Origin: an uncultured Aquimarina sp.
Lineage (GTDB): Bacteria; Bacteroidota; Bacteroidia; Flavobacteriales; Flavobacteriaceae
Length of the DNA: 64,000 nt
Assembly: GCA_947493495.1 (NCBI GenBank)
Contig: CANLRN010000006.1
Location: forward strand, 1 to 64,000
Reading direction: 5' to 3'
The first letter of the stretch is position 1; every line of letters begins with the position of its first letter. The translations under genes and the position numbers were made by a program. Shown piece after piece: positions 27,792 through 36,582 of this stretch. Under the pieces are notes generated by a model. It ran no database searches. It was not told where the DNA came from and saw nothing but the letters and a program-made list of their open reading frames with translations.

Positions 27792-28802
27792 TTATTCATT
27801 AATTTTTGATTCTTTTTTATAACAACTAAAAGTAACTACTTTATCATCTTTATCTAATACTCCATTAAGGAATTTATCAAGTTTTGATAATGAATATTCT
27901 GTAAACGCCTTTGGGTGTCCAATCATTACAAAGTTATTTTTCTTTTGTTTCTTATAATAAAAGTACGCTTTCCTTAGAAAATTTGTTTTGTATCCATCTA
28001 TGGATACAACAGAAAAAGAGTTTTTTAATAATAATTTTATAATATGCTTTTTAAATCTTGGAGAAGCGAAACCATCTCCAAACGACTTGTGTTTCGCTCC
28101 ACCTATTTTTTTCATAATAGCAAACTTCCAAAAAAACAATGGAGATAATTTTTTGTAGGCTATCGGTACTTCCAAAAAAGTTCCTTTCTTATTTTCAATA
28201 CATGGATCATCTTCAAACCTCCAAGTATCCAAATCCTTAGTTTTCGAAAAATCAAACCATTGCGCAGGGGTAACATTTTTACCTTTATAATAAATAGTAC
28301 TATCAATACAGATTTTATTCTTAATCATAGCTTTTTTTATTAATGGAAAAGGTTGTATACACCACCCACCTGCTCGATAAGCAAAAATTGATTTGCCACT
28401 TATTTCTTCAAGGATGCTTTTATAATTGAAAAATATATCTAAAACCTCATTTTCATTAAAAGCATCCAGTCTATATCTTGTTAAATCAAATGACCAAGAT
28501 TCTCCATCAAAAATAGCATCCTCCCAATGAGGATGTATATGAAGTTGAATTTCGTGACCATTGTCTGCAAGTTTTCTTATCTGAGTACTTACTAATTCGT
28601 AATCCTTTAATAAAGTTTTAAATTTTTTTGATAGTTCTTTTAATTTTACTAAATATCCAGCGTCTACAAAAAAGACACATTTAACATTGTATTTATCAGT
28701 TACCTTAAGTAACCGATCTGTTGGATTAATAATACAATTGTTAGCTGTACCACTTTTAGTACCAAAGAAAAGCTCATAATCTAAAGTAATAAAAATATTC
28801 AT
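27792..28802 (-). CDS. Polysaccharide deacetylase-like protein (WalW-like)
   Basis: A 336-residue protein resembling the NodB/carbohydrate esterase 4 fold. It begins MNIFITLDYELFFG, giving the catalytic-type Asp-Tyr-Glu in the first strand. The metal-binding His pair is in IQLHIHPHWED (about 104-114), and RAGGWCIQ (about 162-169) matches the conserved Arg motif. No signal peptide is seen, so it would act in the cytoplasm, as proposed for WalW-type proteins in LPS clusters. It is the last gene of a run with ACP, KAS III and an AAC(3)-like acyltransferase, 3 bases after the latter. It could remove an N-acetyl group so that another acyl group can be attached. Confidence 0.7.
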   Translation of the reverse strand: MNIFITLDYELFFGTKSGTANNCIINPTDRLLKVTDKYNVKCVFFVDAGYLVKLKELSKKFKTLLKDYELVSTQIRKLADNGHEIQLHIHPHWEDAIFDGESWSFDLTRYRLDAFNENEVLDIFFNYKSILEEISGKSIFAYRAGGWCIQPFPLIKKAMIKNKICIDSTIYYKGKNVTPAQWFDFSKTKDLDTWRFEDDPCIENKKGTFLEVPIAYKKLSPLFFWKFAIMKKIGGAKHKSFGDGFASPRFKKHIIKLLLKNSFSVVSIDGYKTNFLRKAYFYYKKQKKNNFVMIGHPKAFTEYSLSKLDKFLNGVLDKDDKVVTFSCYKKESKINE

Positions 28803-28805
28803 GAT

Positions 28806-29717
28806 TTAATTATAAATACTTTTCCCTTTTCTAGCAATTTCCAGTAATGTTTCTGTTACCTTATTGGCATCAGCTAAGAACATTGGAACTCCTCTGTATT
28901 TCCATTGAGTAAGATAGTTTATGCGCATATGTTTTTTTAATATTGTTAGATCCCTTCTTTTTGAAAGATCATCTGTAAACACCTTTAATTTGTAGCTATT
29001 TACTTCATTATGATAGTCAATTAAAGAAATATCCATTTCTTTATATTTTCTTATGACCGGATATGGGAAGTCCTCCTTTAAAATATCCTCAGCAACATGA
29101 ACATGTGTAAGATTTCTAAAATAATAGACACCAACACCTAGAATTTTTGTTCGGTAAGAGTTCATTTTACCAAAAGGGGTATCTAAACCAAATGTAGTAT
29201 CGCTAAGATGATGATTCTTAATTATTTCTTCTGCTTTTGGACCTATTGCTAAAATGCTATGTGTAGGATGAAGACTCCGGTAAACTCCTTTTTTTCTTCT
29301 AAAAATTTCATTTATTAAACCAACAGTAGTGGGAGTCTTTTTTACATTAAAACTTTTTCCCGATTTATAATATTCTTCAGCTCCCATATTTTTTTTCCCA
29401 AGCATAAAACCGGGCATCATAAAAGTAATATTTCTTTTGTTTGAAAAATCTAATAAACCATCTAGTAATTCTGAAACATTGCCTTGGTACATAGGAATAA
29501 GATTATTAAATGAAGTATGAACCATTAAAATGTCAAAATCTTCATTTCCAAGCTTACTTTCTAATTCTTTTATTAATTCATTTGTTTCAAAAGTACCATT
29601 GTAAAAGATAACCATTTTCGGGTATTTACTCTTAAAGCTTTGAATGAATGATTTTATTTTATTTTTTAAATTGGTTGGAAACAACCTAATTAGCTGGACA
29701 AGGAATTTATCTTTCAT
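28806..29717 (-). CDS. AAC(3)-family N-acyltransferase
   Basis: A 303-residue protein of the aminoglycoside 3-N-acetyltransferase superfamily. It has ILMVHTSFNNLIPMYQGN (about 69-86), TFMMPGFMLGKK, TVGLINEIFRRKKGVYRSLHPTHSILAIGP (about 127-156) and the long FGLDTPFGKM region with HVHVAEDIL near 206. The HPTHS motif is the usual His region. Members inside glycan loci acylate amino sugars and are not antibiotic-resistance enzymes. Directly upstream are KAS III and an acyl carrier protein, so the donor may be acyl-ACP rather than acetyl-CoA. ATG at 29717, 9 bases after the KAS III stop. Confidence 0.8.
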   Translation of the reverse strand: MKDKFLVQLIRLFPTNLKNKIKSFIQSFKSKYPKMVIFYNGTFETNELIKELESKLGNEDFDILMVHTSFNNLIPMYQGNVSELLDGLLDFSNKRNITFMMPGFMLGKKNMGAEEYYKSGKSFNVKKTPTTVGLINEIFRRKKGVYRSLHPTHSILAIGPKAEEIIKNHHLSDTTFGLDTPFGKMNSYRTKILGVGVYYFRNLTHVHVAEDILKEDFPYPVIRKYKEMDISLIDYHNEVNSYKLKVFTDDLSKRRDLTILKKHMRINYLTQWKYRGVPMFLADANKVTETLLEIARKGKSIYN

Positions 29718-29726
29718 CTTTTACGA

Positions 29727-30731
29727 TTAAACCTCTATAATCACACAACCCCATGAGTAACCTACTCCAAAGCCGCATAGAACAATCTTATCTCCTTTTT
29801 TAATAAGCTTCTTTTCCAAACACCTTTTATAAGCTATTGGAATTGTTGAAGATACTGTATTTCCGATATCTTCGATATCATTATAATATTGATTTTTATT
29901 TAACTTCATTTTTTTCGCTAAAAAATCTATCATATATTCATTAGCCTGATGAAATAAATAGTAGTCTATGTCTTTTTTTTGTAGCTTGTTTTTTTCCAGA
30001 GTTTTTTCAATTACTTTAGGTATTTCTTTTCCTACAAAATAAAAAATCTCAGAACCATTCATGTATAGGTCATTTGCTGTTCTCTTATCATTTCTTTTAC
30101 CTACAATAGTTTCTGCACCAATATCAAATCTACATTTCATTCCGCCATTAGGGACAATGAGGTTTTCAAAACCATTACCGTCCGTACCTAAAATAAAATC
30201 ACCTATTTTTTCTTCTTGATCCTTCTCTACAATAATTGCTGATGCTCCATCCCCAAAAATCAATCTATTCCCTAAATCTTCTTTATTAATATGTTTTGAG
30301 TATGTTTCAGACATTACAAGCAAAACATTATTTGCAATATTCGTATTAATAAATCCCTTTGCAATAGAAAGGGCATATACAAATCCTGAACATCCTTGGT
30401 TAATATCAAAGGATCCGACATTTTTTGATAGACCCAACCTTTCTTGTAAAATACAAGCAGTCGTTGGCAAATAGTAGTCAGGACTTTGAGTGCATATTAC
30501 AAGAAAATCAATTTTATTACGATCATACTTATGTTTTTCAAATAACTTATTACAAACATTCTCAGCGAGATCTAATGCTGTCTGTTTTTCTTCAACAATA
30601 TGTCGATTATAAACCCCTATCTTATTAGCCATTTTAGCTATATCTCTATCCGAGAATTCCTCTTGTAATTCTTCATTGGAAACAACTTTGGAAGGTAAAA
30701 AATAAGATATGTGTTTGATAGAACTTCCCAT
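29727..30731 (-). CDS. 3-oxoacyl-ACP synthase III (KAS III, FabH-like)
   Basis: A 334-residue thiolase-fold condensing enzyme. The active-site Cys114 is in FDINQGCSGFVYAL, the His in YLFHQANEYMID (about 252-263) and the Asn in DIGNTVSSTIP (about 283-293), so the Cys-His-Asn triad is complete. N-terminal ISYFLPSKVVSNEEL is typical. It probably builds a short 3-oxoacyl chain on the dedicated ACP encoded 2 bases upstream rather than serving bulk fatty-acid synthesis. ATG start at 30731. A partner ketoreductase is not found in the window. Confidence 0.9.
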   Translation of the reverse strand: MGSSIKHISYFLPSKVVSNEELQEEFSDRDIAKMANKIGVYNRHIVEEKQTALDLAENVCNKLFEKHKYDRNKIDFLVICTQSPDYYLPTTACILQERLGLSKNVGSFDINQGCSGFVYALSIAKGFINTNIANNVLLVMSETYSKHINKEDLGNRLIFGDGASAIIVEKDQEEKIGDFILGTDGNGFENLIVPNGGMKCRFDIGAETIVGKRNDKRTANDLYMNGSEIFYFVGKEIPKVIEKTLEKNKLQKKDIDYYLFHQANEYMIDFLAKKMKLNKNQYYNDIEDIGNTVSSTIPIAYKRCLEKKLIKKGDKIVLCGFGVGYSWGCVIIEV

Positions 30732-30733
30732 AA

Positions 30734-31015
30734 TTATAGTTTACAAATGTGATCAACTAAAGTTTCAACACTTTCAAAATTTAACAAGAAGTTTTCATTT
30801 TCTTCATCCAAAACTCTAATTTCTTTATCAAAAGCTTCTTCATACTTTTCTTCAATATCAACAGATAAAGCAACAAGAGACATACTATCTACTATTTTCC
30901 TAATTTCAGTACTTAAATTAGGGGGCTTAAATTCTTTTATACTTTCTTCTTCCCCAAGTATTTGTATACAATCTATTACAATTTCTTCTATTTTTTTTCT
31001 ATTATCCATTATCAT
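30734..31015 (-). CDS. Dedicated acyl carrier protein
   Basis: A 93-residue acidic helical protein of the phosphopantetheine-binding family. Ser44 in IVDSMSLVAL is the predicted attachment site, preceded by Asp43 as in ACPs. The rest (VDIEEKYEEAFD) forms the recognition helix. The sequence departs from housekeeping AcpP (no LDSLGLVEL), so it is likely a dedicated carrier for the KAS III gene 2 bases downstream. ATG at 31015 or, less likely, at the next Met two codons later. Confidence 0.85.
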   Translation of the reverse strand: MIMDNRKKIEEIVIDCIQILGEEESIKEFKPPNLSTEIRKIVDSMSLVALSVDIEEKYEEAFDKEIRVLDEENENFLLNFESVETLVDHICKL

Positions 31016-31040
31016 TTTTTATAAAATTGCCTATCCTGTT

Positions 31041-32153
31041 TTACTGAGATGTATTTAATTGCACTAAGATTCTATACAACTCATGATTCACTTTTGTCTT
31101 TTCATATTTCTTAACTGAATCAATTGCATTTTTTTTCAATTCTAATCTATTTTCTCTTTTTAAACCAATAAAGGTATTAGTTTTATTAATTAAATCTTTT
31201 AAGTTACCAGGTTCAAATAACATTCCATTATAATCATGTTTAATATACCCAGAAGGACCACCTATATCAGAAGCTATCACAGGAATACCGCAAGCAAGGG
31301 CTTCCAGACCAACCAATCCTAAACTTTCTGTCTTTGATATTGTAGGGAATATAAATATATCCATTAAATTGTAGTACAAAGGTAAAGAATCTTGTTTTAC
31401 TGCATCCAATCTCATTATTTTATCCTGTAAATTCAGATTTTTAATTTTTTTATCAACTTCTTCAATTTCTTTACCTCCTCCAATCATAATTGCTTTGATT
31501 TTTGTATTAGATCTATTGAAGTGACTAACCAAATCTACAAAGTAAGGCCAACCTTTTTCTTTGATAAATGAAGAAACAAAACCTAAAACAATCTCATCTT
31601 CCTTTATATCAAACGATTGTTTCGCTTTAAATATCTCGTCAAAATCATATTTTCTGAAAATAGATTGATCAATTCCTCCAGATGGATAAACATATATATT
31701 CTTTTCGGGTGCCTTAAATTCATCCGAAATTACTTTCCTATAATATTCTGAAGGGACTACAAAAAACGAGGTTTTCCTTATTAATGGTATAAGAAAAAAA
31801 CGAAAAATCTTTTGTTCTTTAGTTTCACTAATAGCATCAACTCCATGAAAATTAAGGACAATCGGTTTATTTGTAAAAAGTTTCAAAATAATCAAAGCAG
31901 GAGATGTATGTGAAGGAAAATGAACATAAATCATGTCCTTCTTTAATCTTAAACCCTTTATTAGAATATCAAAATATAATTTTACATAAAAATATAGTTT
32001 TATATGGGCAGGTTTATCGTATTTGGCCGTCATAATTGACTTAGAAAAAGTAATTCCTCTTGCACTCATCTCGCTCTCAAATCTCTTAACAAAAATACCG
32101 TATCTTGGATTTTGCTCTGAAGGATACATATTAGAAATCAAAAAGACTTTCAT
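31041..32153 (-). CDS. Glycosyltransferase family 4
   Basis: A 370-residue GT-B glycosyltransferase. The start MKVFLISNMYPSEQNPRYGIFVKRFESEM is typical of the group. The acceptor domain includes VLNFHGVDAISE (about 100-111). The donor domain has LGFVSSFIKEKGWPYFVDLV near 192, IMIGGGKE, and FPTISKTESLGLVGLEALACGIPVIASDIGGPSGYI (about 274-309) with the E-x7-E pattern. ATG at 32153. It is followed 25 bases later by the ACP gene, so it belongs to the same transcript. Confidence 0.9.
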   Translation of the reverse strand: MKVFLISNMYPSEQNPRYGIFVKRFESEMSARGITFSKSIMTAKYDKPAHIKLYFYVKLYFDILIKGLRLKKDMIYVHFPSHTSPALIILKLFTNKPIVLNFHGVDAISETKEQKIFRFFLIPLIRKTSFFVVPSEYYRKVISDEFKAPEKNIYVYPSGGIDQSIFRKYDFDEIFKAKQSFDIKEDEIVLGFVSSFIKEKGWPYFVDLVSHFNRSNTKIKAIMIGGGKEIEEVDKKIKNLNLQDKIMRLDAVKQDSLPLYYNLMDIFIFPTISKTESLGLVGLEALACGIPVIASDIGGPSGYIKHDYNGMLFEPGNLKDLINKTNTFIGLKRENRLELKKNAIDSVKKYEKTKVNHELYRILVQLNTSQ

Positions 32154-32223
32154 GTTGAATTTTAAAAAATTGGTAGCAAAGATAGCTATTAGTTTTTAAT
32201 GACTTTCATCACTTAACATTGAA

Positions 32224-33471
32224 TTAATCCAAATCAATTAAAATCTTTTCGGAACTATTTGATTTCCAAAATTTAGTTGCAAGTACGCTAAAGAAGAAAG
32301 AGAAAAAAAAGATTCCTCTACTTCTTCCAAAAATAGATTCAGTAATCGAGAATAATAAAATTATTAAAAGAAAATCGACACAAATCTTTTTATTTCTTGT
32401 TTTGAGAAAAAAAATTGTTAAAACTATTAAATAAAAACTTATACCTATAACACCATTAGAAATAAAAAATTCAAGAAATTGGTTGTGAGCATTATATTTT
32501 TCTTTCAAGGCTAACTCAAACATGCCTCTTTTATATGCTTCCACATAAATTTTATCAACATCACCAGAACCAGTTCCAAAGACATAATCTCCTGAATCAA
32601 AAAAGACCTCTACAATTTTTTCCCATCTTTGAACTCGTTCAAAGCCAATATTTCCATCAGAATCCAATCCCTTTTGGAATTTTGTAGAAAGATATTCAAA
32701 CTTAAAAGACAGCAAAATTATCAACAAAATTGTTCCTACAGTAAGTGCTATTTTCTTTATATTGAATTCTAAAAACATACTACTTAAAGCGATAATGATA
32801 AAAAGCACAAATGAAATTCTACTAGTTGTTTCAACTATAAAAAGTAGAAAAAGTAGAAGTGTTGTTATAAAAAGAACTCTTTTTTTTCTAAAGTCCTCAA
32901 ATGATTTATGGAAAATAACAACAGACAAAAAAAAGACAATCATTATCCCAAAATAACTAGGATGTATATCAATTGGGCTAAGTAATCTTCTGTGATTATA
33001 AACCCAATGAAAAAAATACTTGGCTTGCTCTAATGGGTCCGTTTTTGAAAAAATATCTTCAATTACATAATACCAACAAATTATCATCCCTAAAAAAAGT
33101 CCCGCTCCTAAAAAACTAATAATCTTTTTAATTTTAAAATATTTATTATCTACGGATAAAATAATTAACGGAAAGATTACAAGGCCTAATGTTCTTTCGA
33201 TGTCTCGAAAACCATCTTTTACATTGTCAGTAAACAAAAGCCCTATCCAAAAAAGAAAATGTAATAATATTATAAGAATAAATGATGTTTTATTTTGTCT
33301 TAATATCCTAATTTTAGTTTTCCAATCTGAAACAAATAACCAACATAGCACTATCGGCCAAAGTAATACTGTGTTTACATTTCTCCATAAGGGCAACGTA
33401 AAGACAAATAACAATATTGACCATTCAAAAAAGGTTTCATAAGATATTTTATTTTGCAAAAAGCTTTTCAT
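32224..33471 (-). CDS. O-antigen ligase/polymerase-like membrane protein
   Basis: A Wzy_C/O-antigen ligase family protein of 415 residues from the ATG at 33471 (MKSFLQNK). The frame is open back to a GTG at 33546, but that would overlap the upstream glycosyltransferase by 98 bases and adds a non-hydrophobic tail, so the internal ATG (or one four codons earlier at 33483) is preferred. About eleven helices surround the periplasmic part with VFGTGSGDVDKIYVEAYKRG and EKYNAHNQFLEFFISNG, the HNQF family motif. It belongs to the right polysaccharide set. Confidence 0.8.
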   Translation of the reverse strand: MKSFLQNKISYETFFEWSILLFVFTLPLWRNVNTVLLWPIVLCWLFVSDWKTKIRILRQNKTSFILIILLHFLFWIGLLFTDNVKDGFRDIERTLGLVIFPLIILSVDNKYFKIKKIISFLGAGLFLGMIICWYYVIEDIFSKTDPLEQAKYFFHWVYNHRRLLSPIDIHPSYFGIMIVFFLSVVIFHKSFEDFRKKRVLFITTLLLFLLFIVETTSRISFVLFIIIALSSMFLEFNIKKIALTVGTILLIILLSFKFEYLSTKFQKGLDSDGNIGFERVQRWEKIVEVFFDSGDYVFGTGSGDVDKIYVEAYKRGMFELALKEKYNAHNQFLEFFISNGVIGISFYLIVLTIFFLKTRNKKICVDFLLIILLFSITESIFGRSRGIFFFSFFFSVLATKFWKSNSSEKILIDLD

Positions 33472-34471
33472 ATCTTTTTTCATAGGTATTATTTGTTGAC
33501 ACTTCATCAAGTATTTGCAATAATTTACAATAGCTATCTCTTTCACTAAAAAATTCTATTTTTCTATCTATAAGTTCAGGTTTGGAGATATCCAAAAATA
33601 ATTCATATTCTGTTCCTAATAAATTTATCAACGGTTGATGGTTTGCTGTTATAAAAGGCAATCGAAACGTAATAAAATCCATAACCTTAATCGGAAAAGT
33701 TATATCATCATATTCGTTTCTTGGTCTAGAATGAAATGCAAAACATATATTATGGTCAGTAATAAATTTGTCAATAAGGCTATGCGGTATTCTATCTAAA
33801 TAGATGTGCGTTCTGTCAGAAATCGCAACTTTCGCCAACTGATCACCGGAAAGCATAAAGAATTTATATTTATGCTTGTATTGATCCGCAAAATTCAGAA
33901 AAAGATCAAACCCAGAATTACTATATGAAATCCCTCCTAGATATAATATCCCAACTTTTTTAGTAAAATCTGGTAATTTTTTTTCAACTTCCCTTTCCTT
34001 TGTTCCTGGAGGAAGAGAAAAAAATTCACGTTTAGGAAAGTATTTATTTTTTTGATAAAATATTTTTCCCATATCAGAAGTTGGAAAAACGATTTTATCC
34101 GTCAATAGGACTAAATAAAAATAGCTTAATCTATTAGCATAAAAAGTGATTTTTTTTCTTAGTGTAATAAATTCATCAGTAAATAACTCTGCATAAATAT
34201 CTCTTATAAAAACTATAATTTCCTTTGAGTACATCCTAATAAAAATAAGGCTTAAAAAATCAATAAGTGAAATCCTATTAGTTGCAGACTCAATATAGGT
34301 TAAATCAATATTTCTGGTTCGAATACTTTTCAGAAATTTATTTTTTCCTTCAATTATTCTGTCTCCTTTATCCTCGAAAACCTTTTTAAACATGGATATT
34401 CTAGTTCTTGGACCTCCTGAAACCTTATTTAAATCAGGAATCACATATAATAAGTTCTTATGCTTCAGCAT
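33449..34471 (-). CDS. Glycosyltransferase, GT4-like (divergent)
   Basis: A 340-residue predicted GT-B glycosyltransferase. N-terminal LLYVIPDLNKVSGGPRTRISMFKKVF (about 7-32) has the Gly-Gly loop after the first strand. The middle has FPTSDMGKIF and LPPGTKE near 150; the C-terminal half has VGILYLGGISYSNSGFDLFLNFA (about 173-195) and FPIKVMDFITFRLPFITANHQPLINLL (about 273-299), where Lys and Asp replace the usual E-x7-E. The donor is unknown. ATG at 34471, overlapping the end of the polymerase-like gene by 14 bases. Confidence 0.75.
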   Translation of the reverse strand: MLKHKNLLYVIPDLNKVSGGPRTRISMFKKVFEDKGDRIIEGKNKFLKSIRTRNIDLTYIESATNRISLIDFLSLIFIRMYSKEIIVFIRDIYAELFTDEFITLRKKITFYANRLSYFYLVLLTDKIVFPTSDMGKIFYQKNKYFPKREFFSLPPGTKEREVEKKLPDFTKKVGILYLGGISYSNSGFDLFLNFADQYKHKYKFFMLSGDQLAKVAISDRTHIYLDRIPHSLIDKFITDHNICFAFHSRPRNEYDDITFPIKVMDFITFRLPFITANHQPLINLLGTEYELFLDISKPELIDRKIEFFSERDSYCKLLQILDEVSTNNTYEKRYEKLFAK

Positions 34472-35588
34472 ATTCTTTTGTTGGTTTATAATTTTTACAG
34501 ATAATCAAGAACGGAATTAATAAATAAAACATATAATTGAAATAATGAATAGATAATAAATTGGTGGACAAAACAATTATTATAAACCCAAATTTGGCTT
34601 TAATATTTCTACTTTTAAAAAGTAACAATAAATGTGATAGTAAAAAAAGTAATAATAAACTCCAACCTCCTCTATGATAAAGATAATAAAAACCATTATC
34701 TATCTCCTGAAATGATAATGTTTTGCTTAGACTAGGGGATATTTCATTCTCTCTATAAATTTTGGAACCTACTCCATATCCTTCTCCAAAAATTTTCTCG
34801 AAAAAAGTAAAGTTTTCATTTACAAGTGCTTGATTTAAATCTTGTATTCTTGTCTTAATGCTTCCATACTCCCATGGTTTTAGAACAAATTCCATTTTAG
34901 TGGTAACCATATCTGGCACAAATGATGATTGAAGAACAACCACTACTAAAATCGTTAAAAAAAAAACAGATAACACATACTTTAGTTGAAAAAGTTTCTT
35001 GAAGTTTATTACGATTAGAGCCACCAAACTAAAAACTATTAATATGTTCGTAAAGTTTGATGTCATTAAAAGATAAACAAATGACAGTGACAAGGCTATA
35101 CCCAATTTCTTATCAAAAGGGCGTGCATAAAACAAATAATAGAATAAAATTAGAACTATTGATATGACTGCCGGCCCTAATACTCTTCCTTGCCTTCCAA
35201 AAGTGGCTTCGTGCCAAATATTTGGAAACAAACCATAAAATAGAAGAATATAAATTAAGCAGGTTATTAAATTGACTTTAAAAAGAACAGCTAAAAAATC
35301 TATTTTGACAACTAAATTAAGTAGTCCGAAAAAAAAGAAAAAAGAATAGATTTGATACTTAATATCTATATGTGGACGTGGATGGTTATTGTAAAGCCCC
35401 AATAATAGGTAAAAGCTATAAAGAACAATACCTAATAAAAGGTAACTAGGAAATGTGATTTTGATTTTTTTTTTAGCTAAAAAAAAAGAGCAGAATAATA
35501 TTAGTACAATCAAAACTATTCCTGCCAAGTTTTTCGTTCCTTGAAGGAAAAAGAGTATAATTAAAATTATTTCTACTACTTTTTTCAA
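34458..35588 (-). CDS. Wzy-like polysaccharide polymerase (putative)
   Basis: A 376-residue polytopic membrane protein with about ten helices and a large periplasmic loop at about 215-320 containing FGEGYGVGSKIYRE and QEIDNGFYYLYHRGGWSLLL. This topology and the late E-x-DNG segment are typical of Wzy polymerases, which show little sequence conservation. The start must be TTG at 35588 (the first codon before a strong hydrophobic helix). It is the best polymerase candidate for the ECA-like set because of its position after the flippase and methyltransferase genes. Confidence 0.65.
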   Translation of the reverse strand: MKKVVEIILIILFFLQGTKNLAGIVLIVLILFCSFFLAKKKIKITFPSYLLLGIVLYSFYLLLGLYNNHPRPHIDIKYQIYSFFFFFGLLNLVVKIDFLAVLFKVNLITCLIYILLFYGLFPNIWHEATFGRQGRVLGPAVISIVLILFYYLFYARPFDKKLGIALSLSFVYLLMTSNFTNILIVFSLVALIVINFKKLFQLKYVLSVFFLTILVVVVLQSSFVPDMVTTKMEFVLKPWEYGSIKTRIQDLNQALVNENFTFFEKIFGEGYGVGSKIYRENEISPSLSKTLSFQEIDNGFYYLYHRGGWSLLLLFLLSHLLLLFKSRNIKAKFGFIIIVLSTNLLSIHYFNYMFYLLIPFLIICKNYKPTKEYAEA

Positions 35589-35709
35589 AAGTTCTAAAAA
35601 TTAAAAATAATATCAAAACTAATTATTTTAAGAATATTTCCTCTAAACCAGCTATCACGATTGTATTTTTTACTTCAAATCTTATCCACAAAATTACTTA
35701 CTAATTTTA

Positions 35710-36378
35710 CTAAACTCCTATTTTTCGAATTGCAAAACTTGGCATATTTGTTAATTCCGCAGTTAAATATATAATTTCCCAATCATATTTCATACAAAAT
35801 TCATGTACTGCTTCTATAACACCATAACGGACCATTCCATCCCAATTACCTAAGATATAATCGTGACCAGCAATTATTCCATTTTCCTTTATCTTGGTTC
35901 TATACATCTCAAGTTCAGCCTTGGTAACATCATATGTATGTGCAGTATCTATATAAATCCAGTCAAAATAGTCATCCTCAAAATTATTTACCACCTCGGT
36001 GGAAAGTCCCAAATTAATTTCTATTGATCCTTGGTCGATTTGTTCTTTAAATTTTTTCTCGACCTGTTGTCTCTTATTTTGATTGTAACGCGCACTTCCC
36101 CAGAAATCAATTAGATGTAATTTCTTTGGCTTATTTATATCCAAAATAAGTTTTGAGAAACCACCTTGATCTACACCTAGCTCAGCAACAATTCCATTTT
36201 GAGGAATTTTTTTCAAAAGCTCCTCTCGACTTGCAAGTAACCTTGCATTCTTAACGTGTATAGTCTCTACATCTAATTTAGGAATATCTTTTGACATTCT
36301 TTGCATTGCACCTGATGCTACAGGGTGAAATATTTTACTATAAACAACTTTTAATATCGGTCTAAAAATATTTTGCAT
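35710..36378 (-). CDS. Class I SAM-dependent methyltransferase
   Basis: A 222-residue methyltransferase of the Methyltransf_24-like group. Motif I is GIVAELGVDQGGFSKLILDI (about 59-78), with HLIDFWG near 88 as the acidic loop after strand 2, and DWIYIDTAHTYDVTKAELEMY (about 138-158) with the metal/catalytic-type Asp-x-Ala-His. Members near glycan genes O-methylate sugars. ATG at 36378. It has larger flanking gaps (121 and 204 bases) than its neighbours, and a -7 box 130 bases upstream. Confidence 0.82.
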   Translation of the reverse strand: MQNIFRPILKVVYSKIFHPVASGAMQRMSKDIPKLDVETIHVKNARLLASREELLKKIPQNGIVAELGVDQGGFSKLILDINKPKKLHLIDFWGSARYNQNKRQQVEKKFKEQIDQGSIEINLGLSTEVVNNFEDDYFDWIYIDTAHTYDVTKAELEMYRTKIKENGIIAGHDYILGNWDGMVRYGVIEAVHEFCMKYDWEIIYLTAELTNMPSFAIRKIGV

Positions 36379-36508
36379 AAAACAATGAATTTATATTTTT
36401 TTTATATTCAGCTACTAAATCCGCAAATCTATAAAAAATATTAACGTTTTGAGTTTCTTTTATAAACAATTACAGTAGTGGACTTCACCCCTTTGTTCTG
36501 AAATAAGA

Positions 36509-36516
36509 CAAAGGTA
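36509..36516 (-). promoter_or_regulatory. Possible -7 box (TACCTTTG)
   Basis: TACCTTTG on the minus strand fits the Bacteroidota -7 consensus in the 204-base gap between the flippase and the methyltransferase gene. A good -33 TTG at 19 bases is not seen. It could start a sub-transcript beginning with the methyltransferase. Confidence 0.35.
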
Positions 36517-36582
36517 GGTTTTTTTAGAAGCTAAAGCGAGATGCACTAAAGTGCATACTATTAGAAAAAAGAATCTAGAATA

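Noticed and set aside
28806..29717. Possible aminoglycoside-resistance gene (AAC(3) family)
   Set aside because: The family includes resistance enzymes, but the gene is embedded with ACP, KAS III and glycan genes, so a sugar acyltransferase is far more likely.
32224..33546. Longer start at GTG 33546 for the ligase-like gene
   Set aside because: It would overlap the upstream glycosyltransferase by 98 bases; internal ATGs directly before the membrane part fit better.
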